DNA of 64,000 bases from an uncultured Collinsella sp. GTDB lineage: Bacteria > Actinomycetota > Coriobacteriia > Coriobacteriales > Coriobacteriaceae. Shown here piece by piece: positions 1 through 11,286 of this stretch (its first letter is position 1; every line of letters starts with the position of its first letter). The position numbers were made by a program, and so were the translations under genes. The stretch covers positions 62,001 through 126,000 of the forward strand of contig CATXKN010000006.1 of assembly GCA_958370785.1 (NCBI GenBank), given 5' to 3'. The notes beneath the pieces were generated by a model. It saw only the letters and a program-made list of their open reading frames with translations. It was not told the DNA's origin and made no database searches.

Positions 1-38
1 TGCGCGCGCTGCGCGGCCGCGACGCCTGGGATGCCTAA
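1..38 (+). CDS. 3' end of an upstream gene (partial)
   Basis: The third frame reads RALRGRDAWDA and then a TAA stop at 36-38. A Shine-Dalgarno sequence for the Nudix gene follows immediately, so this looks like the last 11 codons of a gene that begins before the window. Too little is visible to name a product. Confidence 0.4.
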   Translation, partial: RALRGRDAWDA

Positions 39-59
39 AGTCCGAGAGGAATGAGACGG

Positions 60-755
60 ATGGACGAGAAGAACGAAGAGCTCGTGGACGCGCAGATCGT
101 CGAAGAGGACAGCCGCATGTATGGGCACGCCGAGGGCGAGCCTGGTGGCGAGGTCTCTGACGAGCCGGCGCTGGTGCTGGGCGATGACGACCCGCACGAT
201 GCCGAGCTGCACGAGAAGATTCTTTCGGAGGAATGCGCCTGGAAGGGCAAGATTCTCGACGTCCACCGTCTTGAGGTTGAGCTGCCCAACGGTCACCGCA
301 GCGCCCGCGATATCGTTCGCCATCCGGGTGCGGCGGCCGTTGTGGCACTGACCGAGAGCGGCAAGATCGTACTGGTGCGTCAGTACCGCACCGCCATCGA
401 CCGCGTGACGGTCGAGATTCCCGCCGGCAAGCTCGATCCAGGCGAGGACCCGCTCGATTGCGCCAAACGCGAACTGCACGAGGAGACGGGCTTTAGGGCC
501 GGTCGTATTCGCTTTTTGACGTCGATTGTCACGTCCTGCGGTTTTTGCGATGAGATCATCCACATCTACTTGGCTACCAAGCTCGAGTTTGATGCGCCCA
601 ACCCCGATGATGACGAGTTTGTCAACGTGGACCTGGTGCCGCTGCACGAGCTGATCGATGCCGTGCTCGACGGCAAGATCGAAGACGCCAAGACCGTCGT
701 AGGCGCCTTGGCCTGCGATAGCATCGCGCACCGCCTTGGGGGCGCGGAGCTTTAA
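60..755 (+). CDS. Nudix hydrolase, ADP-ribose pyrophosphatase type
   Basis: The 231-residue protein probably hydrolyses ADP-ribose or a related nucleoside diphosphate derivative in the cytosol. A perfect Nudix box (GX5EX7REUXEEXGU) lies at about residues 122-147, beginning GKLDPGE and ending RELHEETGF; its glutamates bind the catalytic metal. The preceding VRQYR and EIPAGKL segments are typical of the ADP-ribose pyrophosphatase subgroup. An ATG at 51 abuts the ribosome site GAGAGGA (44-50), so the ATG at 60, 9 bases downstream of it, is preferred. The first ~60 residues are an acidic extension not needed for the fold. Substrate specificity is inferred from family only. Confidence 0.85.
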   Translation: MDEKNEELVDAQIVEEDSRMYGHAEGEPGGEVSDEPALVLGDDDPHDAELHEKILSEECAWKGKILDVHRLEVELPNGHRSARDIVRHPGAAAVVALTESGKIVLVRQYRTAIDRVTVEIPAGKLDPGEDPLDCAKRELHEETGFRAGRIRFLTSIVTSCGFCDEIIHIYLATKLEFDAPNPDDDEFVNVDLVPLHELIDAVLDGKIEDAKTVVGALACDSIAHRLGGAEL

Positions 756-837
756 CGAGCGGGGATAGCCCTGGGGCAAGTACTGCTGATTGCTCTGTCC
801 CAGGGCCTTACGTTGCTGATATTTCTTTGAGGATCAC

Positions 838-2610
838 ATGCTGAAGAGGTTTCTTTCGTATTACGAGCCCCAGATGGGGCTTTTTGTTGCCGATACTGTT
901 TGTGCCCTGGTGCTTGCCGCCATTGACTTGGCGTTTCCCATTATCCTGCGCAATCTGACCGGCGGGCTCTTTACCCAGGGTCAGGCTGCTATTATGCAGG
1001 CGCTCGGTATGATCGCGGTTGGTCTGGTGCTGATGTATGCCATCCGTTGCGCCTGTCGCTACTTTGTGAGTTACTGGGGCCACGTGATGGGCGCGCGCAT
1101 GGAGTCCAAGATGCGTGAGGACCTGTTCGATCAGTACGAGCGCTTTAGCTTTGCGTACTTCGATCGCAACAGTTCGGGTGACATGATGAGCCGCGTGGTC
1201 AACGACCTGTTCGATATCTGCGAGGCGGCACACCACGTGCCCGAGTGGATTATCATCTGCGGCATCGAGATCGTCGGCTCGTTTGTGATCCTCTTTGCTA
1301 TTGCCCCGGTGCTGGCGCTTGCCATGGCCGTGGTGACGGCGGTGTTTGCGGTCATCATGTTTTGGCAGAACATGCGCATGCGCGAGGTCTTCAGCGACAA
1401 CCGCAAAAAGATCAGCGGTATTAATGCTCAACTGCAGGATTCGCTGGCAGGCATGCGCGTGGTCAAGAGTTTTGCGAACGAGGAAGCTGAGCGCTCCAAG
1501 TTCCGCGCCTCTAACGACCGCTATCTTTCGTCCAAAGAGAATATGTATCACGCCATGGGCGTCTACACTGCGACGTATGGCCTGCTCTCGGGTGTGCTGT
1601 ACGTGATCGTGGTGCTGCTGGGTGGTTGGCTGGTGGCGCAAGGCCAACTGCAGCCGGTCGATATGGCGACCTTTGCGCTCTACATTTCGCTGTTCTGCAC
1701 GCCGCTCGAGACGCTCGTCAATTCGGCCGAAACGTATCAGAAGGCCATCGCCGGCTTTAAGCGCATGGACGAGGTGCTTTCGACCGCCCCGGATATCCAG
1801 GACAAGCCAGATGCCGCGGACCTGGAGGTAACGGCTGGCGCGGTTGAATATCGCGACGTGTGCTTTAGCTACGAGGATGTTGAGTTGGGCGAGGGCGGTG
1901 CCGACGGACGCCCTGTTATCGACCATATGGATCTGTCCATCAAGCCCGGACAGACCATTGCGCTGGTTGGCCCCTCGGGCGGTGGCAAGTCCACAACGTG
2001 TTCGCTGCTGCCGCGCTTTTATGACGTGGCGGACGGATCCATCAGCATCGACGGCCAGGACGTGCGCGACGTGACGCAACAGAGTCTGCGCCGCGCCATT
2101 GGCCTGGTGCAGCAGGATGTCTATCTGTTTGACGGTACGATTGGCGAGAACATCGCCTACGGCAGGCCAGGCGCCACGGCAGAAGAGGTCGCCGAGGCCG
2201 CTCGCCGCGCCAATATCGATGCCTTCATTGAGTCGCTGCCGCAGGGCTACGACACGGTCGTGGGCGAGCGCGGCAGCCGTCTTTCGGGTGGCCAGAAGCA
2301 ACGCGTAGCCATTGCGCGCGTGTTTCTCAAGAACCCCAAGATCCTGATTCTGGACGAGGCGACGAGCGCCTTGGATAACGAGAGCGAGGAGGCGGTGCAG
2401 GAGTCGCTCGAGCGCCTGGCGCGCGGCCGCACCACGATCATCATCGCCCATCGTCTCTCGACCATTAAGCATGCCGACGAGATTGCGACCGTCGAGCATG
2501 GTCGCGTTGTGGAACGTGGCACGCACGAGCAGCTTCTCGCCCGTGGCGGCACCTATGCCCGTTACTATCGAATGCAGTTCGAAGGTGCGCGTGCGCACGA
2601 GCTCGACTGA
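838..2610 (+). CDS. ABC exporter, fused membrane and ATPase domains
   Basis: The 590-residue protein is a half-size ABC exporter (MsbA/LmrA-like). Residues about 1-310 hold a six-helix type I exporter membrane domain, and the rest is the ATPase domain. Visible motifs are Walker A GPSGGGKST near residue 379, signature LSGGQKQR near 482, Walker B ILILDEATSALD near 502 and the switch His in IIIAHRLST. GAGGA at about 828-833 gives the start. It probably works as a homodimer, because no second exporter gene is adjacent. The exported substrate cannot be told from sequence. It is followed after 19 bases by a membrane-anchored hypothetical gene. Confidence 0.9.
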   Translation: MLKRFLSYYEPQMGLFVADTVCALVLAAIDLAFPIILRNLTGGLFTQGQAAIMQALGMIAVGLVLMYAIRCACRYFVSYWGHVMGARMESKMREDLFDQYERFSFAYFDRNSSGDMMSRVVNDLFDICEAAHHVPEWIIICGIEIVGSFVILFAIAPVLALAMAVVTAVFAVIMFWQNMRMREVFSDNRKKISGINAQLQDSLAGMRVVKSFANEEAERSKFRASNDRYLSSKENMYHAMGVYTATYGLLSGVLYVIVVLLGGWLVAQGQLQPVDMATFALYISLFCTPLETLVNSAETYQKAIAGFKRMDEVLSTAPDIQDKPDAADLEVTAGAVEYRDVCFSYEDVELGEGGADGRPVIDHMDLSIKPGQTIALVGPSGGGKSTTCSLLPRFYDVADGSISIDGQDVRDVTQQSLRRAIGLVQQDVYLFDGTIGENIAYGRPGATAEEVAEAARRANIDAFIESLPQGYDTVVGERGSRLSGGQKQRVAIARVFLKNPKILILDEATSALDNESEEAVQESLERLARGRTTIIIAHRLSTIKHADEIATVEHGRVVERGTHEQLLARGGTYARYYRMQFEGARAHELD

Positions 2611-2629
2611 TTGATATGACAGGAAGTAT

Positions 2630-3589
2630 ATGGCTGAGAAGAACCCTTTGACTCCGGAAGAAGTGACGGAGTTATTCTCCGAGATCGACGCATCCGGCGT
2701 TTTGGATCCGACGCTTGCCAAAAAGCGCACCGAGCGCATGCGCGAAAAAGAGGCCGCGGCCAAGCGCGGCGACAAGGCGGCGCTGGCGCAGCTTCGCAGC
2801 GAAGATCGCGCAAGCCAGACAAAGCAGATCGACCCGCTGTCCGAGGACGACCCTTCGGGCTCGCAGGTGAGCCATACCATTACGAAGACCGCCATGGCCG
2901 TAGTTATCGGCATTCTGGTGTTGATCGTGGGCATGCAGATCGGCTACGGCGTGATGCGCCGCCTGAACACAGCCAACCTGTCCGAGAGCGTTTCGGTCGA
3001 TACCGTTTCTACAGCACTCAAGGGCGGACTCGAGTGGGGCAACGGTTTTACGCAGTTCCCGCTCGACTTTACCGTCGACGAGGCGGACGAGCGCACAGGC
3101 ACGGTCGAGGTAACGGTGTTGGACACATCGTCTGCCAACGAGCTCGAGCTGCTGTCCAACGGGCAGATTCAGGCTGCGGCACTTGCGACCAACGCGTTGC
3201 TCAACGATAAGATCGACCGCGTGGTGTACAACGTGCACGCCTATATCGATGAGGACAGCAATATCCAGCATGATTCCTTCTTTGGCATGTTCCCCGCGAG
3301 GGGTCATCAGAGCGCCATTCTGACGTTCGTGTGGACCAAGAGCTCGTCGACCGCTACGAACATCGACTGGAAGATGCATATCGTGAGTATGGACGACACG
3401 ATTTCCGAGCGCATTCAAAAGCAGGTGAACTCGGTGTCGTCGCTGATTGAGGACCCGTCGGTGAGCCAGACCAAGATTGACGAGGAAAAGGCCGAACGTG
3501 ACCTGGAGCATCGTCTGCATGGCCGCGAGATTTTCCGCGGTGGCAAGCCCGATCGCACGCCGTCCGATCTGCTGGAGCAGGATAAATAA
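2630..3589 (+). CDS. Hypothetical protein with one membrane anchor
   Basis: I do not recognise this 319-residue protein. A charged, coiled-coil-like N-terminal segment (about residues 1-80, rich in E, K, R and A) is followed by one hydrophobic helix (about 86-108, AMAVVIGILVLIVGMQIGYG). The remaining ~200 residues are soluble, with no cysteine cluster or known enzyme motif, and may lie outside the cell. A ribosome site (AGGAAG) precedes the ATG at 2630. It lies 19 bases after the ABC exporter and is probably co-transcribed, so it may be an accessory to that exporter. A GC-rich hairpin with a T run follows the stop. Confidence 0.75.
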   Translation: MAEKNPLTPEEVTELFSEIDASGVLDPTLAKKRTERMREKEAAAKRGDKAALAQLRSEDRASQTKQIDPLSEDDPSGSQVSHTITKTAMAVVIGILVLIVGMQIGYGVMRRLNTANLSESVSVDTVSTALKGGLEWGNGFTQFPLDFTVDEADERTGTVEVTVLDTSSANELELLSNGQIQAAALATNALLNDKIDRVVYNVHAYIDEDSNIQHDSFFGMFPARGHQSAILTFVWTKSSSTATNIDWKMHIVSMDDTISERIQKQVNSVSSLIEDPSVSQTKIDEEKAERDLEHRLHGREIFRGGKPDRTPSDLLEQDK

Positions 3590-3595
3590 GACGCC

Positions 3596-3638
3596 ATCAT
3601 CCCGCGTGAGCCAAGTGCCCGCGCGGGATGATTTTTCT
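3596..3638 (+). terminator. Rho-independent terminator
   Basis: The arms ATCATCCCGCG (3596-3606) and CGCGGGATGAT (3622-3632) are perfectly complementary and are followed by TTTTC. It sits 7 bases after the stop of the hypothetical membrane protein. Its right arm overlaps the outer arm of the nested palindrome at 3628-3847. Confidence 0.75.
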
Positions 3639-3847
3639 GGGACGGGGATTAAAAAATCATTCTGAGAACGGAGCCTTGTCGCTGAGTAGTCAATTTGGGA
3701 CGGGGCTATTTTAGCTACCCCGGCGGTGGCACGCCGGTTAGGTTAATCGACAGCGTGGGTAGCTAAAATAGCCCCGTCCCAAATTGACTACTCGCCAACC
3801 ACATACATGGCAGAATGATTTTTCAATCCCCGTTCCAGAAAAATCAT
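3628..3847. repeat. Nested two-layer palindrome (MITE/REP-like)
   Basis: The outer arms 3628-3664 and 3811-3847 are complementary over 37 nt with two mismatches. Inside them, 3684-3720 and 3757-3793 are complementary over 37 nt with none. The inner arm contains TTGGGACGGGGCTATTTTAG, and a small CCGGCG hairpin occupies the centre. A single-arm relative lies at 10783-10819. The GGGACGGGG cores resemble REP-type elements mobilised in trans. No coding frame fits. Confidence 0.75.
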
Positions 3848-3955
3848 TATGCATAGAAAGTCATAATTATCATTTCGTAAACATTTCGATGAAATTAACG
3901 CCATGGCGCATACTTGCGGTTAAAATACCGCAAGGCCTAACTACCAACCTTTAAG

Positions 3956-3980
3956 CCGGTCCGGAGAGACCGGGAAGGAG
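3956..3980 (+). promoter_or_regulatory. Probable PyrR-binding hairpin overlapping the carA ribosome site region
   Basis: A hairpin CCGGT-(CCGGAGAG)-ACCGG occupies 3956-3973. Its GUCCGGAGAG segment fits the UCCNGNGAG core of PyrR-bound RNA loops. The ribosome site AAGGAG (3975-3980) starts two bases after the stem and the carA ATG is at 3985. PyrR bound to this hairpin could therefore block ribosome loading when UMP is high. The assignment rests on motif and position. Confidence 0.6.
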
Positions 3981-3984
3981 AATT

Positions 3985-5424
3985 ATGGCGAATAACCATA
4001 CTGCGGGCACTGCTGCCCGCACCTTCGCGCCCAGCGAGCTTTGCCAGCGCATGCTGGCCAAAACCAGCAAGGGCACCTGCGGTCCCTGCATCCTGTACCT
4101 TGAGGATGGGACCATTTTTTATGGCCGTGCATGCGGTGCCGAGGGTACCGCGACCGGCGAGGTCTGCTTCAACACCTCGCTTGAGGGCTACTTTGAGGTC
4201 ATGACCGACCCGAGCTATGCCGGCCAAATCGTAACCATGACCTATCCGCAGATCGGTAACTACGGCATCGACGAGACCGACGTCCAGTCGGCCTTCCCCG
4301 GTGATACCGCCCGCCCCGCGAGCGCTCCGGCTATGCGCGGCATGATCGTCCGCGACATGTGCGCCACGCCTTCCAACTGGCGCTCGGCCGTCAGCGTGCC
4401 GGAATACCTGCGTGCCCATGGCATCGTCGCTATCGAGGGCGTCGACACCCGAGCTCTTGTGCGCCACCTGCGCGACAACGGCTCCAAGATGGGTATTATC
4501 TCGACGGAAATCTTCGACACCGCCGAGCTCGCCGAGCGTCTTGCCGCAGCCCCCACGTTGGTGGGCGAGAACCTGGTCAAGACCGTGAGCTGCCCTGAGC
4601 CCCACGAGTTTGCAGCTGCCGACCTGCCCGCTACGCATGACTTTGCGCTTGCCCCTGCCGCCCCCGCCCGCCACAACGTGGTCGCCTACGACTGCGGCGT
4701 CAAGCGCGGCATTCTGGAGGGCCTCGTCCGCGCCGGCTGCGACCTTACTGTCGTGCCGTGGGATACGCCCGCGAGTGAGGTGCTCGACATGAATCCCGAC
4801 GGCGTCTTTTTATCCAACGGCCCCGGCGACCCCGATGCCGTGGTGGAGACCTATGAGCAGGTGCAGCAGCTGATCGGCAAGGTGCCGGTCTTTGGCATTT
4901 GCCTCGGTCACCAGATGATCAGCTTGGCGTGTGGCGCCCAAATGGAAAAGCTTAAATTCGGTCACCGTGGCGGTAACCAGCCGGTTATGAACCTGGTGAG
5001 CCGTCGCGTGGAGATCACCGCGCAAAACCACGGCTTTGGCCTGCTGTTCCCAAGTCTGGGCAAACTGATCCCGGAGCTTTCCGGCGGCGAGACCGAGCAT
5101 GAGGCCGACGGCGACCTGCGCGCCTGGGTGCGTCGCGGCATCGCGCCGGTCGTGATGAACGAGCGCTTCGGCCGCATTCGCCTGACGCACGTGAACCTCA
5201 ACGACGGCACCGCCGAGGGCATCCAGCTGCTCGATGCCCCGTGCTTCTCGGTCCAGTACCACCCCGAGGCCTCGCCCGGCCCCACCGATGCCCACTATCT
5301 CTTTACCGCCTTTACGCGACTCATGGACGGCGAGGAGAACTACCTGGACATCGACACCGCGAAGGACCGCCTTGCCGGCTGGAATTTTGCCGAGACCGCC
5401 GCGACCGAGACCGAGGAGAACTAA
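3985..5424 (+). CDS. carA: Carbamoyl-phosphate synthase small (glutaminase) subunit
   Basis: CarA hydrolyses glutamine and feeds ammonia to CarB for carbamoyl phosphate used in pyrimidines and arginine. The N-terminal domain contains the typical LEDGTIFYG and CFNTSLEGY segments. The class I amidotransferase domain has the nucleophile in GICLGHQ (Cys306) and the His/Glu pair in HPEASPGP (His426, Glu428). At 479 residues it is about 100 longer than common CarA proteins, with an N-terminal extension and an extra loop at about residues 350-395 before the HPE motif. AAGGAG lies 5 bases before the ATG. carB starts one base after the stop. Confidence 0.95.
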   Translation: MANNHTAGTAARTFAPSELCQRMLAKTSKGTCGPCILYLEDGTIFYGRACGAEGTATGEVCFNTSLEGYFEVMTDPSYAGQIVTMTYPQIGNYGIDETDVQSAFPGDTARPASAPAMRGMIVRDMCATPSNWRSAVSVPEYLRAHGIVAIEGVDTRALVRHLRDNGSKMGIISTEIFDTAELAERLAAAPTLVGENLVKTVSCPEPHEFAAADLPATHDFALAPAAPARHNVVAYDCGVKRGILEGLVRAGCDLTVVPWDTPASEVLDMNPDGVFLSNGPGDPDAVVETYEQVQQLIGKVPVFGICLGHQMISLACGAQMEKLKFGHRGGNQPVMNLVSRRVEITAQNHGFGLLFPSLGKLIPELSGGETEHEADGDLRAWVRRGIAPVVMNERFGRIRLTHVNLNDGTAEGIQLLDAPCFSVQYHPEASPGPTDAHYLFTAFTRLMDGEENYLDIDTAKDRLAGWNFAETAATETEEN

Positions 5425-5425
5425 C

Positions 5426-8740
<3,315 letters not shown>

Positions 8741-8752
8741 GTTGAGCTGTTC

Positions 8753-8843
8753 GGCCGGGGCGGGAGGGGCCGAGATTTCCCCCTTTCGCTCCGGCTGCAA
8801 GCAGAGTCGCTCAGGAGGAAACTCGGCCCCTCCCGCCCCGGCC
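8753..8843. repeat. 22-bp perfect palindrome downstream of carB
   Basis: Arms 8753-8774 and 8822-8843 are perfectly complementary over 22 bases (GGCCGGGGCGGGAGGGGCCG is the first part of the left arm). The 47-base loop is unpaired by eye. There is no T run after the right arm, so this is not a classical terminator, though it could still end or protect the carAB transcript. Confidence 0.7.
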
Positions 8844-8916
8844 TACGGTGACTCGGTTGCACCGCGTGCTGCCGAAGGGACTTTGCACGATGACTAGGAC
8901 TGAATAAAAAATGAGC

Positions 8917-8957
8917 GTGGGCTCTGTCGTTCGAATGAACGACAGAGCCCACATTTT
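8917..8957. terminator. Strong hairpin with T run
   Basis: Arms GTGGGCTCTGTCGTTC (8917-8932) and its exact complement (8937-8952) enclose GAAT and are followed by ATTTTTATTT. An A run precedes the left arm, so it could terminate in both directions. It is 176 bases past the carB stop, beyond another palindrome. Confidence 0.65.
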
Positions 8958-9103
8958 TATTTCAGCCAACGTACGTCACAGCAATCCCCGGTAGGTCGAA
9001 GGTGCTCTGCGGCGGCCCGGTGTTTTCATCTGAACGACTTTGCGTAGCAACCGGAGCTCATTTATTTCAGCCAACGTACGTCATGGCAATCCCCGGCAGG
9101 TCG
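8956..9103 (+). repeat. 43-bp direct repeat pair upstream of purE
   Basis: Two 43-bp copies lie at 8956-8998 and 9061-9103, starting TTTATTTCAGCCAACGTACG and differing at three positions. They are 105 bases apart start to start. The shared segment contains the self-complementary ACGTACGT-like core. I do not recognise the motif as a known operator. Confidence 0.7.
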
Positions 9104-9106
9104 CAG

Positions 9107-9178
9107 GGTGGCGGCTGAGCCTTTCCCTCGGGAAACTTCGCGAAGCCCAGTTCCCGAGGGAAAGGCTCAGCCGCCACC
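9107..9178. repeat. 28-bp perfect palindrome upstream of purE
   Basis: Arms 9107-9134 and 9151-9178 are perfectly complementary over 28 bases; the left arm begins GGTGGCGGCTGAGCCTTTCC. The loop contains the small palindrome CTTCGCGAAG. It ends about 95 bases before purE, so in RNA it would form a very stable leader hairpin if the purE transcript starts further upstream. Confidence 0.7.
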
Positions 9179-9273
9179 ACGCAGACCGCAGGGACGGGAG
9201 AAGCTATACTACTCTCAGTAGTTAAGGGTCGCGGATTCGCCGCGTCACCGCTCTCAACAGGAGGTCTTTGTTT

Positions 9274-9738
9274 ATGGCAGATCAGAAGCCGGTTGTCGGG
9301 ATCATCATGGGCTCCAAGTCCGATCTGGGCGTTATGGAAGGCTGCACCGCCGAGCTCGAGGCACTGGGCGTGCCCTATGAGCTCGTGATTGCAAGTGCGC
9401 ACCGCACGCCGGCGAAGGTCCATGAGTGGGCCTCGACCGCTGCCGACCGCGGCATCAAGGTGATTATCGCTGCCGCCGGCAAGGCTGCTCACCTGGGCGG
9501 CGTCGTGGCTGCGTTTACGCCGCTGCCGGTCATCGGCGTGCCTATGAAGACGAGCGATCTGGGTGGTATGGACTCGCTGCTGTCGATGGTGCAGATGCCT
9601 TCGGGCGTGCCCGTTGCCTGTGTTGCCATCAACGGTGCCAAGAACGCCGCCATCTACGCCACGCAGATCCTGGGCGCCTGCGACCCCGAGTACCGCAAGG
9701 TTATCGAGAAGATGAAGCAGGAGATGGCTGACGCCTAA
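9274..9738 (+). CDS. purE: N5-carboxyaminoimidazole ribonucleotide mutase (class I PurE)
   Basis: PurE converts N5-CAIR to CAIR in purine synthesis. The 154-residue protein has the class I signatures GIIMGSKSDL at the N terminus, SAHRTP near residue 44 and AAAGKAAHLGGVVAA. An ATG at 9274 is chosen because CAGGAGG (9258-9264) stands 9 bases upstream; an in-frame TTG two codons earlier is less well placed. purK is not next to it, and the following gene is a sortase 36 bases on, so the purine genes here are scattered rather than one operon. A possible -10 (TATACT) lies near 9207. Confidence 0.95.
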   Translation: MADQKPVVGIIMGSKSDLGVMEGCTAELEALGVPYELVIASAHRTPAKVHEWASTAADRGIKVIIAAAGKAAHLGGVVAAFTPLPVIGVPMKTSDLGGMDSLLSMVQMPSGVPVACVAINGAKNAAIYATQILGACDPEYRKVIEKMKQEMADA

Positions 9739-9774
9739 GCGCTCTGCCAGTCCATTTGCAGCATAAGGAGAGCC

Positions 9775-10773
9775 ATGTCCGACTATCAGGGAAAGCGTTT
9801 TTCGGCTTCTCGGATTCCCGATCCAGCCAAGTCGGGAGCAGCCCGCGCGCCGCAGCAGGGTCGGACATCCTCTCCTCAGCAGCCGCGCGCGCCGCGTCCC
9901 GTGACGCCGGCGAAGCATCGCCGTCAGGATACGCCGGCTGCATATCGCCCTTCGTCATACAGTACGGCCAAGAAGCCACCTCGCTCTTCGGCGCATGCCG
10001 CGCCATCGAGCTATACCGAGCCGTCGCGTAAAAAGCGCCGCTCCGTCATTCCCATTTTGCTCATCATTATCGGCATTGGCCTGATCGTTGCCGCTGCCGC
10101 CATCTTTATCAACGCGCAGATTGGCTACAAGCAGGCGAGCGAGTCGTATCAAAAAATCGAAAATCAATATGTGAGCGACAAGGACGCCAGTGGCGTGCCA
10201 ATTGTCGACTTCAATGCGCTGGCCCAGACAAATCCCGAGGTTGTGGGTTGGATTTACGCGCCCGGCACCAACATCAACTACCCCGTGGTGCAGACCAACA
10301 ACAACTCCAAGTACCTCAACACGCTGTTTGACGGTACGGCCAATGCGTCGGGCGCCATCTTCCTGGATAGCGACGACACCGCGCCGGGCATGGTGGATCA
10401 GCAGACCACGATTTACGGTCATCATATGAACGACGGTTCGATGTTCAACGTGATTTCGGATACGACCGATCAGGCGACGTTCGACAGCATGGAATACGTG
10501 TACTACATCACGCGTGATACGACGTATAAGTTGCGCCCGCTGGCGACCAAGGTGGTCGAGGACACGTATGCCAAGGCGCGCACGCCCAACTTTGAGGGCG
10601 ATGACGGACTGAAGAATTACCTGTCCGAGATGCTCGATGGTGCCTCGGCCGTGGCGAGCGATGCCACCGATCGTGCCGCTTCGGCAACCAAGGTCGTAAC
10701 GCTTGTGACCTGCCGCTCGCTGTCATTTAGCAATACGCGCGCAGTCATGGTGCTCACGCCGGTCGAGGAATAA
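9775..10773 (+). CDS. srtB: Class B sortase
   Basis: This membrane-bound cysteine transpeptidase links substrates to the cell wall. The first ~85 residues form a basic, proline-rich cytoplasmic tail, followed by one transmembrane helix (about 87-110) and the sortase domain. Catalytic residues are visible: His in TIYGHHM near residue 215, Cys in VTLVTC near 312 and Arg in SNTRAVMVL near 322. The YGHHM and TLVTC forms and the WIYAPGTNINYPVVQ segment are class B features. AAGGAG precedes the ATG. Its substrates may include pilin-like or iron-acquisition proteins elsewhere. Whether it serves the LAxTGD proteins at 26-37 kb is uncertain, since those signals are usually read by other sortase classes. 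Confidence 0.9.
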   Translation: MSDYQGKRFSASRIPDPAKSGAARAPQQGRTSSPQQPRAPRPVTPAKHRRQDTPAAYRPSSYSTAKKPPRSSAHAAPSSYTEPSRKKRRSVIPILLIIIGIGLIVAAAAIFINAQIGYKQASESYQKIENQYVSDKDASGVPIVDFNALAQTNPEVVGWIYAPGTNINYPVVQTNNNSKYLNTLFDGTANASGAIFLDSDDTAPGMVDQQTTIYGHHMNDGSMFNVISDTTDQATFDSMEYVYYITRDTTYKLRPLATKVVEDTYAKARTPNFEGDDGLKNYLSEMLDGASAVASDATDRAASATKVVTLVTCRSLSFSNTRAVMVLTPVEE

Positions 10774-10782
10774 GTGGTTCGA

Positions 10783-10819
10783 GAGTAGCTAAAAGAGCCT
10801 CGTCCCAAATGAGCTACTC
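10783..10819. repeat. Solo palindrome related to the 3.6-kb element
   Basis: GAGTAGCT (10783-10790) and AGCTACTC (10812-10819) enclose AAAAGAGCCTCGTCCCAAAT. The sequence resembles the inner right arm at 3757-3793 (TAGCTAAAATAGCCCCGTCC), so it appears to be a single-arm relic of the same family. It also lies between the sortase and the MoaE-like gene. Confidence 0.6.
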
Positions 10820-10842
10820 GATGACGGTAAAAAGGAGAAATG

Positions 10843-11259
10843 ATGCTTGAAAGTGGCAAATCGATGCCTTCGGTTGATGCCTGGCTGCGCGAAGCCAAGG
10901 CCGATGTTTCGGCGGCTGATTGCGGGATGTACCTGACACACAACGGCGTGGTGCGTGCGACGCCTAAGTCCGAGGTGCGTGGGGTCGAGACAGATGGTGT
11001 GGCGCCTGGACATAAGGTGGGCGGCATGGTGTTCGGCTTCGATGCCGAAAAGGTGCAGGCCGCCATCGAGGCAACGCGCGCGATGCCGGGTATCGGCTAT
11101 GTGCGCGTGTGGCTGGCGAGCGGCGAGCTTGCCGTGGGCGACGACATCATGCTCGTACTCATTGGCGGGGACATTCGCCCGCATGTGGTCGACGCGCTGC
11201 AGAAGCTTGTCGGCACCATCAAAAATGAGTGTGTGAGCGAGGTCGAGCGCGAGGCGTAG
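10843..11259 (+). CDS. MoaE-like protein
   Basis: The 138-residue protein resembles the molybdopterin synthase catalytic subunit MoaE in layout: a GVVRATP segment near residue 37, a GMVFGFD strand and a C-terminal part with SGELAVGDDIMLVLIGGD followed by a helix containing LQKLVGTIKNE. True MoaE proteins have HRxG, HR and PIWK motifs around these positions, and all are missing or altered here, so catalysis is doubtful. No other molybdopterin genes are nearby. AAGGAG lies 6 bases before the ATG at 10843; an ATG at 10840 is too close. The family call is moderate and the function is open. Confidence 0.6.
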   Translation: MLESGKSMPSVDAWLREAKADVSAADCGMYLTHNGVVRATPKSEVRGVETDGVAPGHKVGGMVFGFDAEKVQAAIEATRAMPGIGYVRVWLASGELAVGDDIMLVLIGGDIRPHVVDALQKLVGTIKNECVSEVEREA

Positions 11260-11286
11260 GGGCTTGCGTCGATAGAAGGGTCGTTT

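Noticed and set aside
808..2934. Minus-strand open frame of 708 codons opposite the ABC exporter
   Set aside because: It spans two clear plus-strand genes, has no ribosome site and no recognisable domain.
3590..3984. Insertion sequence or transposase gene at the nested palindromes
   Set aside because: No open frame with transposase motifs lies inside or beside any palindrome in the window; the elements can only be non-autonomous.
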